From assembly GCA_934130705.1 (NCBI GenBank), contig CAKOYL010000006.1, positions 1 to 32,207 on the forward strand: a stretch of DNA of 32,207 bases. The letters are read 5' to 3'. This DNA is from an uncultured Clostridia bacterium (GTDB taxonomy: Bacteria; Bacillota_A; Clostridia; TANB77; CAG-508). A program made the translations under genes and the position numbers. The notes beneath the pieces were generated by a model. The model saw only the letters and a program-made list of their open reading frames with translations, was not told the DNA's origin and did not search any database. This document shows, piece after piece, positions 23,521 through 32,207 of the stretch (its first letter is position 1; each line of letters starts with the position of its first letter).

Positions 23521-24282
23521 TTATTTTATAATTTGTTTCATTCTTCCATATACTAAATTGACCCATGTATTTGAAGCTGGACAGAATTTTGTTTTTACTG
23601 CTGAGAGTGTTTTTCCATAGTAAAAAACTCCGCCTTTGGTTAAGTATTTATTATGTAATGTTTTTGCTGCTACTTCTAATCCTTCTTCAACTGAATTATA
23701 TTTTATTAAGTTTCCTTTTGACATTAAGCTTATGTAATTATGTGTTCTACGATGATTGTCCGCTATGTTCCATCCCGATTCAGCTGATATTAAACCACAG
23801 AAAAATATTTCATTTAATTGATATTGGTAGCATAAATCATAAATCAAATCAGAATTTTCATAGAAAAATTTACTTTTATCTTGTTTTATTTCTGATATTA
23901 ATGTTTTAAAATCCTCTTTTGATACATTTGTATTTACCGTTAAATCCATATCTTTTGATATTTTTACATCTTTTATTTGTGTATATACTTTTTCTTCTTT
24001 TTGTTCTGGTATTGATTTATCTGTTTGTTGTTCTTGATTTTCTCTTTCATTCATTGTTGTTCTTGTAGAAATTGTTTGTGTTTCTGTTTTTGCAATTTCA
24101 ATATTCTCATTTTCTTCTGTTGGTGTATTGTTTTCTTCATCTGTTTGTTCAGCCCCAATAATTTCTATATTCTGCATTTCTATTGTATTATATACAAATA
24201 TAATTGTTCCTAAAATTATTCCTATTGCTGTTATATATAACACTATGTTTATTGGTATGTTCATTTTTTCATTACTTTTCAT
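23521..24282 (-). CDS. Membrane-anchored glucosaminidase/lysozyme-like protein
   Basis: A 253-residue protein with one N-terminal transmembrane segment (about 11-31), a polar Glu/Thr/Gln-rich linker (about 40-110) and a C-terminal lysozyme-fold domain (about 135-253). FFCGLISAESGWN carries the likely catalytic glutamate. HNYISLMSKG, YNSVEEGLEVAAKTLHNKY and the final NTWVNLVYGRMKQI resemble the endo-beta-N-acetylglucosaminidase family. It is probably a peptidoglycan hydrolase at the outer face. The RBS is weak at both possible starts (24282 and the ATG at codon 7). Confidence 0.75.
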   Translation of the reverse strand: MKSNEKMNIPINIVLYITAIGIILGTIIFVYNTIEMQNIEIIGAEQTDEENNTPTEENENIEIAKTETQTISTRTTMNERENQEQQTDKSIPEQKEEKVYTQIKDVKISKDMDLTVNTNVSKEDFKTLISEIKQDKSKFFYENSDLIYDLCYQYQLNEIFFCGLISAESGWNIADNHRRTHNYISLMSKGNLIKYNSVEEGLEVAAKTLHNKYLTKGGVFYYGKTLSAVKTKFCPASNTWVNLVYGRMKQIIK

Positions 24283-24295
24283 TTTTATCTATGTG

Positions 24296-25039
24296 TTACT
24301 CTTTAACACTTTTCCTCCATATAGTTTTTTTTATGCCATAAATAAAATAGAATGGCAATATCATTTGTCCTATTGACATGACTAATGTAAAAGCTTTTCC
24401 AGTATATTTATACCATATTTCTATTGGCGTTCCTGGAAAGTTTTGAGATATAAACATTAAATTACTTCCAAAAATTTTATTTACTATATATGCTAATATA
24501 CATACAATTCCGACCAATCCGGCATAATAAATTATGTCATTTTTTTCTATTTCTATATAATTTGTTAAGTTTATAAGTAATCCTAAATATACCATTGTTC
24601 CGTGGAATATATAACTATGTATACTTACTAAGTGAAACATTGGATATGATGGTAATGATGTTGTTGGTAATATCATAAATACTATTCCTCCAACAATTCC
24701 TCCTGTTGCTAAAAATACATTTCCAACTCTTTCTAATTTATTTTTTGCAAATGAGCTTAATAATCCTGCATATAATAGTAAACTGCAATAATATAATGGG
24801 ACATAGTTATTTAGATTTCTTACATCCCCTGTACATAATTTAAATGTTATTATTATTACTTCTAATGTCCACATTGTTATTGTACTATTTTTTATTATTT
24901 TTTTAACTTCTTCTTTATTTTTGTTTATTGTGTTTTTTAGTCCTATTGTGATACATATTATTGTTATAATTATTAGCTTGAAGTGATTTATTGTAAATAT
25001 ACCACATGGTTCGTATTCTCCTGGTTTTGAAAAGAACAT
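24296..25039 (-). CDS. YwaF-like (TIGR02206-type) integral membrane protein
   Basis: About 247 residues with six or so hydrophobic segments. The family-like pattern includes NNYVPLYYCSLLLY, the HSYIFHGTMVYLGL histidine region and PGTPIEIWYK near the end. Function is unknown in the family. I start at 25039 (MFFSKPGEY), with AAAGGAAGG upstream; a longer in-frame start at 25075 includes that SD. It follows ptsI after a terminator. Confidence 0.75.
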   Translation of the reverse strand: MFFSKPGEYEPCGIFTINHFKLIIITIICITIGLKNTINKNKEEVKKIIKNSTITMWTLEVIIITFKLCTGDVRNLNNYVPLYYCSLLLYAGLLSSFAKNKLERVGNVFLATGGIVGGIVFMILPTTSLPSYPMFHLVSIHSYIFHGTMVYLGLLINLTNYIEIEKNDIIYYAGLVGIVCILAYIVNKIFGSNLMFISQNFPGTPIEIWYKYTGKAFTLVMSIGQMILPFYFIYGIKKTIWRKSVKE

Positions 25040-25109
25040 TTTTTTCCTTCCTTTCTTTTGGTACGATTTTATCATATTTGTTTTTTTTTTACAAGTACAA
25101 AAATTAAAA

Positions 25110-25131
25110 CAAATTAGACATTTCTAATTTG
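25110..25131 (-). terminator. Probable terminator overlapping the ptsI stop
   Basis: CAAATTAG (25110-25117) pairs with CTAATTTG (25124-25131). On the minus strand TTTTAATTTTT follows. The stem covers the ptsI stop codon, so it would be masked by terminating ribosomes; low GC makes it moderate. Confidence 0.5.
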
Positions 25132-26811
25132 CTTCAATTTTTCTTTTATTTCTTCCGCAGTAGCCATTTTCAAAATATCTTCTGCAAGTTTTTTACATTC
25201 AGAATATTTCAAATCCAATATCAGCTTTCTAGCTTTTAATACCTTATTAGCATTCATAGAAAACTCATCCAATCCAAGTCCTATAAGTAATGGAATATAT
25301 AGTAACTCTCCAGCTGATTCGCCACACATTCCGCACTTAATTTTATTTTTATGAGCACCATTTATTGCTGATTTGATTAGCCTTATAACTGCAGGATTAT
25401 ACATTGTATATAAATTAGCAATTTTTTCATTTCCACGTTCTACTGCAACTGTATACTGAATTAAATCATTTGTTCCAATGCTAAAGAAATCACACTCTTT
25501 TCCAAATTCTTCTGCCATTATTGCAGTCGATGGTATTTCTACCATTATTCCTATTTTGATATCCTTTTTAAATGCAATATTTTGTTTTTCTAATTCTTTT
25601 TTTACATCTTCAATTATGTCTTTCGCTTCTCTTAGTTCTTCTATTGAAGATACCATTGGTAACATTATTGATAAATTTCCAAATGCACTTGCTCTTAAGA
25701 TTGCTCTTATTTGTGTTTTAAATAGTGATATGTTATCTAAGCAAATTCTAATTGCTCTATAACCCAAAAATGGATTTTGTTCTTTGGGTAATTCCATGTA
25801 TTTTAAATCCTTGTCTCCTCCAATATCTAGTGTTCTTATTACTACTTTTTTATTTTGTAACTTTTGTGCAATCTTTTTATATGCCATAAATTGTTGTTCT
25901 TCTGTTGGAAAGTTTTCTGAATTCATATATAGAAATTCGCTTCTAAATAATCCAACTCCTTCTGCTGTATTAGAAATCACTAATTCTGTATCTTCTGGTA
26001 CTCCAATGTTTGATAATAGTTCTACTTTGTGTCCATCTATTGTTTTTGTTTCTTTATTCTTGTATTTTTCAAGTTCTTCTTTTTCTTGTTTTAGTTTTTC
26101 TTTTAGTTCTCCAAGTTCAACACATTCTTCCTCTGTTGGATTTACAAAAATCTCTCCTGTTGTTCCATTTATTGCTATAAAGTCTTTTTCTCTTAATACT
26201 TGTATTGCATGTTTTATTCCTACTATTGCAGGAATTTCATGGGTTCTTGCCATTATTGATACATGTGAATTTGTTCCTCCAAGTTCTGTTACTATTCCTG
26301 CAATATTATTTAAATCTAATTTTGCAGTATCTGAAGTAGTCATTTCTTTTGCTACTATTATTGTATTACGTGGTAAATGAGAAAAGTCTATTACTTCTTT
26401 ATTTAATAATTTTGCAATGATTTTTTTCTTCATATCTAATATGTCTGAACTTCTTGATGCTAAGTAGGTATCATCCATATTTTCAAATATTTGTGTTATT
26501 GAATTAAAACCTACTTCTGTAGCATATGCTGAATTATATTTTTCTTCTTTGATTATTTTTAAAGTTTGTTCTGTTAGTGTTTCATCTTTTAAAATCATTA
26601 AATATGCTTGCATTATGTCTTTTTCTGTTCCTGAAGATTTTTTTATTATCTCCTCTGTGTCTTTTATTACTGAATTTAGGGCTTCATTGAATTTTTCTGT
26701 TTCTTCTTCTACATTGTCTATCTTAGATTTTTCTACTCTTAAATCTTCTGGTTTTAGTAATACAACTTTACCAAAGCCTATTCCATTAGAAACTCCTTTT
26801 CCTTTTAACAC
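25114..26811 (-). CDS. ptsI: PTS enzyme I (phosphoenolpyruvate-protein phosphotransferase)
   Basis: The protein takes phosphate from PEP and passes it to HPr. Signatures are GGTNSHVSIMAR with the phosphorylated histidine near 190, LFRSEFLYM, the PEP-binding NPFLGYRAIR, and GMCGESAG with the catalytic cysteine region near the C-terminus. I choose GTG at 26811, giving the typical start (M)LKGKGVSNGIG at 565 residues. The SD AAGGAG lies 9 nt before it and touches the upstream ATG at 26820. The gene follows ptsH by 16 nt. Confidence 0.95.
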   Translation of the reverse strand: MLKGKGVSNGIGFGKVVLLKPEDLRVEKSKIDNVEEETEKFNEALNSVIKDTEEIIKKSSGTEKDIMQAYLMILKDETLTEQTLKIIKEEKYNSAYATEVGFNSITQIFENMDDTYLASRSSDILDMKKKIIAKLLNKEVIDFSHLPRNTIIVAKEMTTSDTAKLDLNNIAGIVTELGGTNSHVSIMARTHEIPAIVGIKHAIQVLREKDFIAINGTTGEIFVNPTEEECVELGELKEKLKQEKEELEKYKNKETKTIDGHKVELLSNIGVPEDTELVISNTAEGVGLFRSEFLYMNSENFPTEEQQFMAYKKIAQKLQNKKVVIRTLDIGGDKDLKYMELPKEQNPFLGYRAIRICLDNISLFKTQIRAILRASAFGNLSIMLPMVSSIEELREAKDIIEDVKKELEKQNIAFKKDIKIGIMVEIPSTAIMAEEFGKECDFFSIGTNDLIQYTVAVERGNEKIANLYTMYNPAVIRLIKSAINGAHKNKIKCGMCGESAGELLYIPLLIGLGLDEFSMNANKVLKARKLILDLKYSECKKLAEDILKMATAEEIKEKLKQIRNV

Positions 26812-26827
26812 TTTTCTCATCTCCTTT

Positions 26828-27091
26828 TTATTCTCCAAAATTATTTTCAAATGCTTCTGTAATTTCTTTTAATGCTTGGTTTTCATTTTCTCCATCACAA
26901 GTTATTTCTATTTCTGTATTCTCTTTTATTCCTGCTGACATTATTGAAAGGGGAGATTTTGCATTGATTTTTTTGTCATTTACTATTAGATTTATTTCAC
27001 AGTTATATTTCATTGCAATCTTAGCAAGTTCACTTGCTGGTCTTGCATGAAGCCCTGTTTCATTGTTTAGTGTCACTTTTTCTTTTACCAT
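26828..27091 (-). CDS. ptsH: HPr phosphocarrier protein
   Basis: 87 residues starting MVKEKVTLNNETGLHARPAS. His15 accepts phosphate from enzyme I, and Ser46 (KSPLSIM) is the site used by HPr kinase for CcpA-linked catabolite control, so regulation of the Firmicutes type is expected. The start at 27091 has AAAGGA upstream; a longer frame to 27130 overlaps the fruA 3' end. It sits between fruA and ptsI. Confidence 0.95.
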   Translation of the reverse strand: MVKEKVTLNNETGLHARPASELAKIAMKYNCEINLIVNDKKINAKSPLSIMSAGIKENTEIEITCDGENENQALKEITEAFENNFGE

Positions 27092-27113
27092 AGATTTTTT
27101 TCCTTTCTTTCGC

Positions 27114-29039
27114 CTAATTTTCCCATACATTCTTTTTAAGTCCAGCTAGTATTCCTGCTGATACTATAGATCCTATTGATAAGGCTAATAAATACCCCCA
27201 CGGATTTCCAATTAATGGTACTACGAATATTCCTCCATGTGGTGCCATTAGTGTACAGTTAAAGGCCATTGATAATGCTCCTGAAACTGCTGAACCAACA
27301 ACACATGCTGGTATTACACGTATTGGGTCTGCTGAAGCAAATGGTATTGCACCTTCTGATATAAATGATAAGCCCATTACGTAATTTAATAGTCCTGCTT
27401 GTCTTTCTTTTTTTGGAATTTTTTTAGGAAAAAATGTTGCTAATATTGCTATTGCAAGTGGTGCAACCATTCCACCTATCATAACTGCTGCCATAATTTC
27501 ATAATGTCCTTCTGCCAACATTCCTGTTCCAAAAGTATATGCTGCTTTATTTACTGGTCCGCCTAAATCAACTGACATCATTCCAGCAAGTATTGCTCCT
27601 AGTATTATTTTATTTGTTCCGCTCATTGATGATAAGAAATTGTTTAGTCCTGTATTTATTGCTGATACAAATGGATTTATTAATAACATTATAATTCCTA
27701 TTAAAAGTATTCCAGCAACTGGGTAAATTAATATTGTTCTAATTCCTTCTAAACTTTTAGGCATAAATGAAAATACTTTTTTCAAAAATAATATTACAAA
27801 TCCACCTAAGAATCCTGCTATTAATGCTCCTAAAAATCCTGAACTTACTAATACCTCTTCTGGATTACTAAGTGAGGTAAAGGTTGTTCCAGCTTTTGCA
27901 ATAGCTCCTCCAACAAACCCTACTACAAGTCCTGGTCTATCTCCAATACTCATTGCAATATAACCTGCAAGAATTAGTAACATAAAGTCAAATGCCATTC
28001 CACCAATAGTTTTAAAGAAACTTGCTACTGGTGTATTCATTCCAAAGTTTGATGGATCTATTGAGTAATCATCTAATAAAAATGCTATTGCTATTAAAAT
28101 TCCTCCACCTACTACAAATGGTAACATATGTGTTACACCATTCATTAAGTGTTTATATATATTTCCACCAAAGTTTCCTTTTTCTTCGAATTCGTTTTCT
28201 TCATTTTCTTTATGATGGTATATTGGAATTTCTGAATTTTCATTTATTGCTTTCTCTATTAATTCTTTTGGTTTATGAATTCCATCTGATACTCTCGCTT
28301 TTATTACTTTTTTACCATCAAATCTTGATAAATCTATATTTATATCTGCTGCTATTATAATTGCTTTTGCTTTTTTTATTTCTTCATCTGTTAATATATT
28401 TTTTGCTCCAGATTGTCCTTGTGTCTCTACTTTTATTGGATGTCCTAGTTCGTTTCCCATTTGTTCTAAGCTTTCTGCTGCCATATACGTATGTGCTATT
28501 CCTGTTGGACAGCCTGTAATTCCAAGAAGTTCATAAGTTTGTTTATTTCCGTTTTCTTCTTTTTGTTTATCATCTTCTATTTTTTCTTTTTCTGCTTCAT
28601 TTATTATTTCTATGAATTCTTCTTTTGTTTTTGCATTTATTAGTTTTTTTCTAAAGTTTTCATCCATTAATAAAGTTGATAATCTACTTAATACTTCTAG
28701 GTGTATATTTTCTTTGGTATCTGGTGCTGCTATTAAGAATAATAGTTTTACTGGTTTTCCATCTAAGGATTCAAAATCTGCTCCTTCTGGTATTACCATT
28801 GCAGATACTCCAGGTGCTGTTATACATTCTCCTTTGCCATGTGGAATTGCTATTTCTTCTCCAATTCCAGTTGAACTTTGTTTTTCTCTTTGTGTTACGA
28901 GTTCTAAGTATTTTTGTTCATCTTTAATGTTACCGTTTTTTGTCATTAATTTAACTGCTTTTTCTATGAGTTCTTCTTTGTTTTTTGCTTTTACATTTAA
29001 ATCTATAGAAGCGGTACTTATTAAATCTGTAATTTTCAT
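27114..29039 (-). CDS. fruA: PTS fructose-family transporter, EIIABC fusion
   Basis: A 641-residue permease that imports and phosphorylates fructose-type sugars. EIIA (1-150) has AIPHGK with His67. EIIB (about 168-270) has LLGITGCPTGIAHTYMAAESL with Cys177. EIIC (about 300-641) has the family motif THMLPFVVGGGIL and around eight to nine membrane segments. The fused order A-B-C is the typical Gram-positive FruA. The RBS is GAGGAG, and fruK lies 14 nt upstream. Confidence 0.94.
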   Translation of the reverse strand: MKITDLISTASIDLNVKAKNKEELIEKAVKLMTKNGNIKDEQKYLELVTQREKQSSTGIGEEIAIPHGKGECITAPGVSAMVIPEGADFESLDGKPVKLLFLIAAPDTKENIHLEVLSRLSTLLMDENFRKKLINAKTKEEFIEIINEAEKEKIEDDKQKEENGNKQTYELLGITGCPTGIAHTYMAAESLEQMGNELGHPIKVETQGQSGAKNILTDEEIKKAKAIIIAADINIDLSRFDGKKVIKARVSDGIHKPKELIEKAINENSEIPIYHHKENEENEFEEKGNFGGNIYKHLMNGVTHMLPFVVGGGILIAIAFLLDDYSIDPSNFGMNTPVASFFKTIGGMAFDFMLLILAGYIAMSIGDRPGLVVGFVGGAIAKAGTTFTSLSNPEEVLVSSGFLGALIAGFLGGFVILFLKKVFSFMPKSLEGIRTILIYPVAGILLIGIIMLLINPFVSAINTGLNNFLSSMSGTNKIILGAILAGMMSVDLGGPVNKAAYTFGTGMLAEGHYEIMAAVMIGGMVAPLAIAILATFFPKKIPKKERQAGLLNYVMGLSFISEGAIPFASADPIRVIPACVVGSAVSGALSMAFNCTLMAPHGGIFVVPLIGNPWGYLLALSIGSIVSAGILAGLKKNVWEN

Positions 29040-29053
29040 AATTTAACTCCTCT

Positions 29054-29968
29054 CTATTTTAATAATTCATATATTTCTTCTTTGGTTGCTAAAAATTCAG
29101 AATTTACAGTTGCTGCTCCTGCTGCCATTCCCATTCTAAAAGCTTTATCGTGATTTTTAAATAATTCATACCCAGCAATAAAACCTGCCACCATTGAGTC
29201 TCCTGCTCCTACTGTATTTATTATTTTCGAATTTGGATTTCTTAAAGCCTCCATCTTATAGGTATAACCATTTTCATCTATATAAACTGCTCCTTGACCT
29301 CCCATAGAAACTATTACATTTTTTGCTCCTTTTTCTTGTAAAAGTTCTGCATATTGTAATGCTTGTTCTTTGTCCATAATTCTTGTATTAAAGATTTCTT
29401 CTAATTCTTCTTTATTTGGTTTTATTAAAAATGGCTTATATTTTAAAGTGTTTAAAAGTAAGTCTTTTGTTGTATCTACTATAATTTTTATTTCTTTTTC
29501 TTTTAGTTTTTCACAAATTTCCTCATATATGTTATTTTCAATTCCTTTTGAAACACTTCCTGATAAAACTATTATGTCTCCATTTTTTATTTTTTCTAAT
29601 TTTTGAAATAAAATTTCTACATTATCTTTATCTATTATTGGTCCTGTACAATTAATAGCTGTTTCTTCTGTATTAGAATTTTTTGCTATTTTTACATTAA
29701 TTCTTGAATTTGAGTTTTTCAATTTCACAAAGTCTGTTTTTATATTGTATTTTTCTATTTCTTCTTTAATTTTATTTCCTGTAAAACCTGCAATAAATCC
29801 TAAAGTTGTTGTTTCTATGCCTAAAGAATTTAAAACAATTGAAACATTAATCCCTTTACCTCCTGGTAATATAATTTCTTGATTGCTTCTATTAATTTTT
29901 CCAATTTCAAAGTTTTCTATTTTTATTATATAATCCAAGGCAGGATTAAAAGTTACTGTATATACCAT
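29054..29968 (-). CDS. fruK: 1-phosphofructokinase (PfkB family)
   Basis: A 304-residue sugar kinase that makes fructose 1,6-bisphosphate from the fructose 1-phosphate delivered by FruA. It begins VYTVTFNPALDYI, has LPGGKGINVS in the sugar-binding site and the PfkB signature NTVGAGDSMVAGF with the catalytic Asp near 250. GAGGAG precedes ATG. No FruR-type repressor is visible; the operon starts with the HAD phosphatase gene or at fruK. Confidence 0.94.
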   Translation of the reverse strand: MVYTVTFNPALDYIIKIENFEIGKINRSNQEIILPGGKGINVSIVLNSLGIETTTLGFIAGFTGNKIKEEIEKYNIKTDFVKLKNSNSRINVKIAKNSNTEETAINCTGPIIDKDNVEILFQKLEKIKNGDIIVLSGSVSKGIENNIYEEICEKLKEKEIKIIVDTTKDLLLNTLKYKPFLIKPNKEELEEIFNTRIMDKEQALQYAELLQEKGAKNVIVSMGGQGAVYIDENGYTYKMEALRNPNSKIINTVGAGDSMVAGFIAGYELFKNHDKAFRMGMAAGAATVNSEFLATKEEIYELLK

Positions 29969-30048
29969 TTCTTTTTCTCCTCTTTTGAAAAAGTTTAAAT
30001 TTTTATCTCTTTTTAAATATTTCCAAATTTATAATAAATATTCATTTC

Positions 30049-30906
30049 TTATAGTTCAAATATTTTTTCTAAAGCTTCTGCAACCCCTTCGTTATTGTTT
30101 GTTGTTGTAATAATATCTGCTCTTTCATATAATTCTTTTACTGCATTTTTCATTGCTATTTTATAGCCTACTGTTTCAAACATTTCTATATCATTTCTTC
30201 CATCTCCGATTGCTATTGTTTGTGATAAATCTATTTTTAAATATTTGCATAAATTTCTTATTGCATCTCCTTTGGTAGTATTTAACGCCATTATATCTGT
30301 TATATATGGATTACTAATATAACCATTTTTTACTTTTCTTTGTTTTTGAGTTAGTCCCATTATATCTACTGGAGTCATTGTTATATCAAATTTGTCTATT
30401 AATTCTTTTCTAATCTTTTCTAACTTTTCTTTTTCTTCATCTACAATGCTAAATTTTATTATTGGTCTTTCTATTTTGTCTATATATTCTTCTAAGCTTT
30501 CTGTTTCTATTATTTCTGGTCTATATTCTGGAATTAGCCCATATTTTTGTGTATCTGTTATTATATTTCCTGATACTGTAATTGTGGTGTATAGATTATG
30601 TTTTCTTATTATTTTTAGTATTTCTAATACTTTTTGTTTTTCAAGATTTTTTATAAAGAAGTCTTCATCTTTTTCAATATTTCTTGTTATTGCACCATTT
30701 GAGCCTATTAAATATGGCATTGCATCACATTGAATACTATATTTTTCTATACTTCCATATGGTCTTCCTGATGTTAATACTGTTATTATTCCCTTTTTTT
30801 TGAGTTTTTTTATTGTGTTTATTGTTCTTTGTGTGACTTGTTTTTCGTCATTTACTAATGTTCCGTCTATGTCGATAAATATAATTTTATATTTTTGTTT
30901 TTCCAT
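30049..30906 (-). CDS. HAD superfamily Cof-type sugar-phosphatase
   Basis: A 285-residue HAD-IIB hydrolase with FIDIDGTL (nucleophile Asp12, acid/base Asp14), LTSGRPYGS, a type II cap, PVDIMGLTQKQRKV and the final IAIGDGRNDIEMF metal site. The family dephosphorylates sugar phosphates, FMN or PLP with loose specificity. AGGAGG precedes ATG. It lies 80 nt before fruK, consistent with but not proving co-transcription and a role in sugar-phosphate balance. Confidence 0.9.
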   Translation of the reverse strand: MEKQKYKIIFIDIDGTLVNDEKQVTQRTINTIKKLKKKGIITVLTSGRPYGSIEKYSIQCDAMPYLIGSNGAITRNIEKDEDFFIKNLEKQKVLEILKIIRKHNLYTTITVSGNIITDTQKYGLIPEYRPEIIETESLEEYIDKIERPIIKFSIVDEEKEKLEKIRKELIDKFDITMTPVDIMGLTQKQRKVKNGYISNPYITDIMALNTTKGDAIRNLCKYLKIDLSQTIAIGDGRNDIEMFETVGYKIAMKNAVKELYERADIITTTNNNEGVAEALEKIFEL

Positions 30907-30968
30907 TTTTTTGCCTCCTATTTTTGTTATTTTGTATTTGTTTTTGTTTTTTTATACTGAATAACAAA

Positions 30969-31003
30969 AAAAGCAAGAAATTTATTTTAAATTTCTTGCT
31001 TTT
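30969..31003 (-). terminator. Strong terminator after the oleate hydratase gene
   Basis: A 16-bp stem AAAAGCAAGAAATTTA / TAAATTTCTTGCTTTT (30969-30984 and 30988-31003), with a T-run on the minus strand. It sits 4 nt after the stop codon and isolates the sugar operon from upstream transcription. Confidence 0.88.
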
Positions 31004-31006
31004 AAA

Positions 31007-32207
31007 TTATATTAAATTATATCTTTTTAATAAGTCTTCAATTACAGTTCCTTCTACTTCTTTAAGTCCTTTTTTCAAGGCTAAGTTTGCTGCAAATGGT
31101 AATTTTACATCTTCTATTTTCTTTCCATCCATCATTTTTGATGTTGCATCTAATAATACACGAACATCATAACATGAACCAAATACTTCTGGTACTCCTC
31201 TGTCTATATCTAATAATGTATAAACCGCTTCCATAGCTGTTCTTACAGAATATTCTGTTGTAAATACTGTATCTCTTACTGTATCTGCAAATTGACCTAA
31301 AAATGCAAAGTTTTTGCAACCATTTGGAACAACTTTTGGTCTATCTCCGGCTTTTCTAGGCATAAAGAATGCTGTTATATATGGCATCATACAAGGTACA
31401 CATCTTGCTGAATTTGTTGCTAGTTCTTCTATTTGGTCTTCTGGTACTCCTAAATGATATAGCCATTCTTCTGTTATTTCTTTACCTGTACATTCTCTCA
31501 TTGGTTTTTTAATATAATTTCCTGGTTTGTTTGTAAATAAACCATATACCCATACAACTAATTGATCTTTTGGCTGTTCTTTAAAATGAGGTTGTCTATT
31601 TATTGTCCAACTCATTAACCAATTTGAATCTTTTACAGATACAATTCCTCCTGTTACAACTCTTCCACTAAATGGATCTCTCTTACAGATTTTTTCTATA
31701 TATGGTGGTATTTTACTATCTAATGTTGTAACTGTTGCAGATTCCCAATTTGTTTTTGAAATATCTGAACAGAATTTATCTGGATGTCCAAATTCTTCGT
31801 TTTGTAATGCTATTTTTCTCCATAATTCCCAACAAGCACCTTCTCCATTTTGTATTGTTAAATCTGGTGCAGTATCTTGGTCTCCTAACATTGATTTTTC
31901 TGTACAACTTCCATTTGTAACAAATACTAAGTCATTTACTGTTAATGGTATATTTTCTTCTTTTCCTTCATGAATACAAACTATTTGTTTTGCAATTTTC
32001 TTTTCTCCATCAATATCAAATAATACATTTGTTACTTTTGTATCATATTGGAATTTAACTCCATGTGCTTCCAAGTATTTTACCATTGGTAATATTAATG
32101 ATTCGTATTGATTATATTTTGTAAATTTAAGTGCTGAAAAGTCTGGTAATCCTCCAATATGATGTATAAATCTTTGAATATATAATTTCATTTCTAAGGC
32201 ACTATGC
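31007..32207 (-). CDS. ohyA: Oleate hydratase (myosin-cross-reactive antigen family), 5' part beyond window
   Basis: A flavoprotein that adds water to the cis-9 double bond of oleic acid, giving 10-hydroxystearate; in gut bacteria it detoxifies host and diet fatty acids. The frame remains open to the window end (HSALEMKLYIQRFIHH), so the apparent ATG at 32191 is internal. Visible family blocks are LPDFSALKFTKYNQYESL, VFVTNGSCTEKS, ENGEGACWELWRKIA-like sequence, SRCVPCMMPYITAFFMPR-like sequence and NFAFLGQFADTVRDTVFT. About 400 C-terminal residues are present of a usual 560-650; the N-terminal FAD-binding glycine motif lies outside. Confidence 0.92.
   Translation of the reverse strand, partial: HSALEMKLYIQRFIHHIGGLPDFSALKFTKYNQYESLILPMVKYLEAHGVKFQYDTKVTNVLFDIDGEKKIAKQIVCIHEGKEENIPLTVNDLVFVTNGSCTEKSMLGDQDTAPDLTIQNGEGACWELWRKIALQNEEFGHPDKFCSDISKTNWESATVTTLDSKIPPYIEKICKRDPFSGRVVTGGIVSVKDSNWLMSWTINRQPHFKEQPKDQLVVWVYGLFTNKPGNYIKKPMRECTGKEITEEWLYHLGVPEDQIEELATNSARCVPCMMPYITAFFMPRKAGDRPKVVPNGCKNFAFLGQFADTVRDTVFTTEYSVRTAMEAVYTLLDIDRGVPEVFGSCYDVRVLLDATSKMMDGKKIEDVKLPFAANLALKKGLKEVEGTVIEDLLKRYNLI

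Noticed and set aside
23089..24282. RusA and the lysozyme-like gene as part of a prophage
   Set aside because: No integrase, capsid, terminase or holin genes are present, and the lysozyme-like protein has a membrane anchor and linker more typical of a cellular wall hydrolase.
25784..26380. Plus-strand ORF of 198 codons opposite ptsI
   Set aside because: Fully inside the well-supported ptsI gene; Ser/Phe-rich composition typical of antisense frames, no RBS.
1..32207. CRISPR arrays, tRNA or rRNA genes
   Set aside because: No regularly spaced repeats and no cloverleaf or rRNA-like conserved segments were found on reading both strands.

Overview
The window looks like chromosomal DNA from a very AT-rich Gram-positive bacterium, most likely an uncultured gut-type clostridium. 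I infer this from A/T-dominated codon use, strong AGGAGG-type ribosome binding sites, a PolC-type polymerase, an HPr with both His15 and Ser46, and an ECF sigma/anti-sigma pair whose promoter resembles Bacillus SigX/SigM sites. Every gene I could support lies on the minus strand, so transcription runs from high to low coordinates. I see no rRNA, tRNA or CRISPR array.

From high to low coordinates: the 3' part of an oleate hydratase gene, ending at a strong terminator; a sugar block (HAD phosphatase, fruK, fruA, ptsH, ptsI) in which the general PTS proteins sit inside the fructose operon; a YwaF-like membrane protein; a glucosaminidase-like surface protein; a RusA-type resolvase; a small orphan gene with its own operator-bearing promoter; a degraded ORF; a secreted SH3b-CAP protein; cysE; a coiled-coil/acidic protein; and a WYL regulator.

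The most unusual region is 10470-17807. It encodes stripped-down relatives of the replication machinery: two paralogous DnaB/RecA-core ATPases (one ending in an SSB-like acidic tip), a PolC-type polymerase without proofreading exonuclease or zinc finger but with its catalytic aspartates and an extra C-terminal domain, an ADP-ribosylglycohydrolase, and a DnaA-like protein reduced to the AAA+ domain. The two ATPase promoters share a CATTAYATGACCA motif at the same distance from -35. A WYL regulator gene lies just upstream. Downstream lies a scar of a second copy: the WYL gene 5' end joined to the PolC-like 3' end at a 9-bp microhomology. The cassette could be a mobile-element replication module or an ImuABC-like error-prone repair system built from other parts; the sequence does not decide.

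From 9937 to 5546 are two small orphan genes, a CYTH phosphatase, an ECF sigma/anti-sigma operon with a recognisable autoregulatory promoter, and a c-di-GMP-I riboswitch controlling a membrane-anchored protein, followed by a frameshifted MYG1-family pseudogene. The left end holds a possible specialised-metabolism operon: a two-knuckle methionyl-tRNA synthetase, a group II PLP decarboxylase, and a nucleotidyltransferase-aminotransferase fusion. The next reading frame runs off the window and may start with a rare ATT codon.
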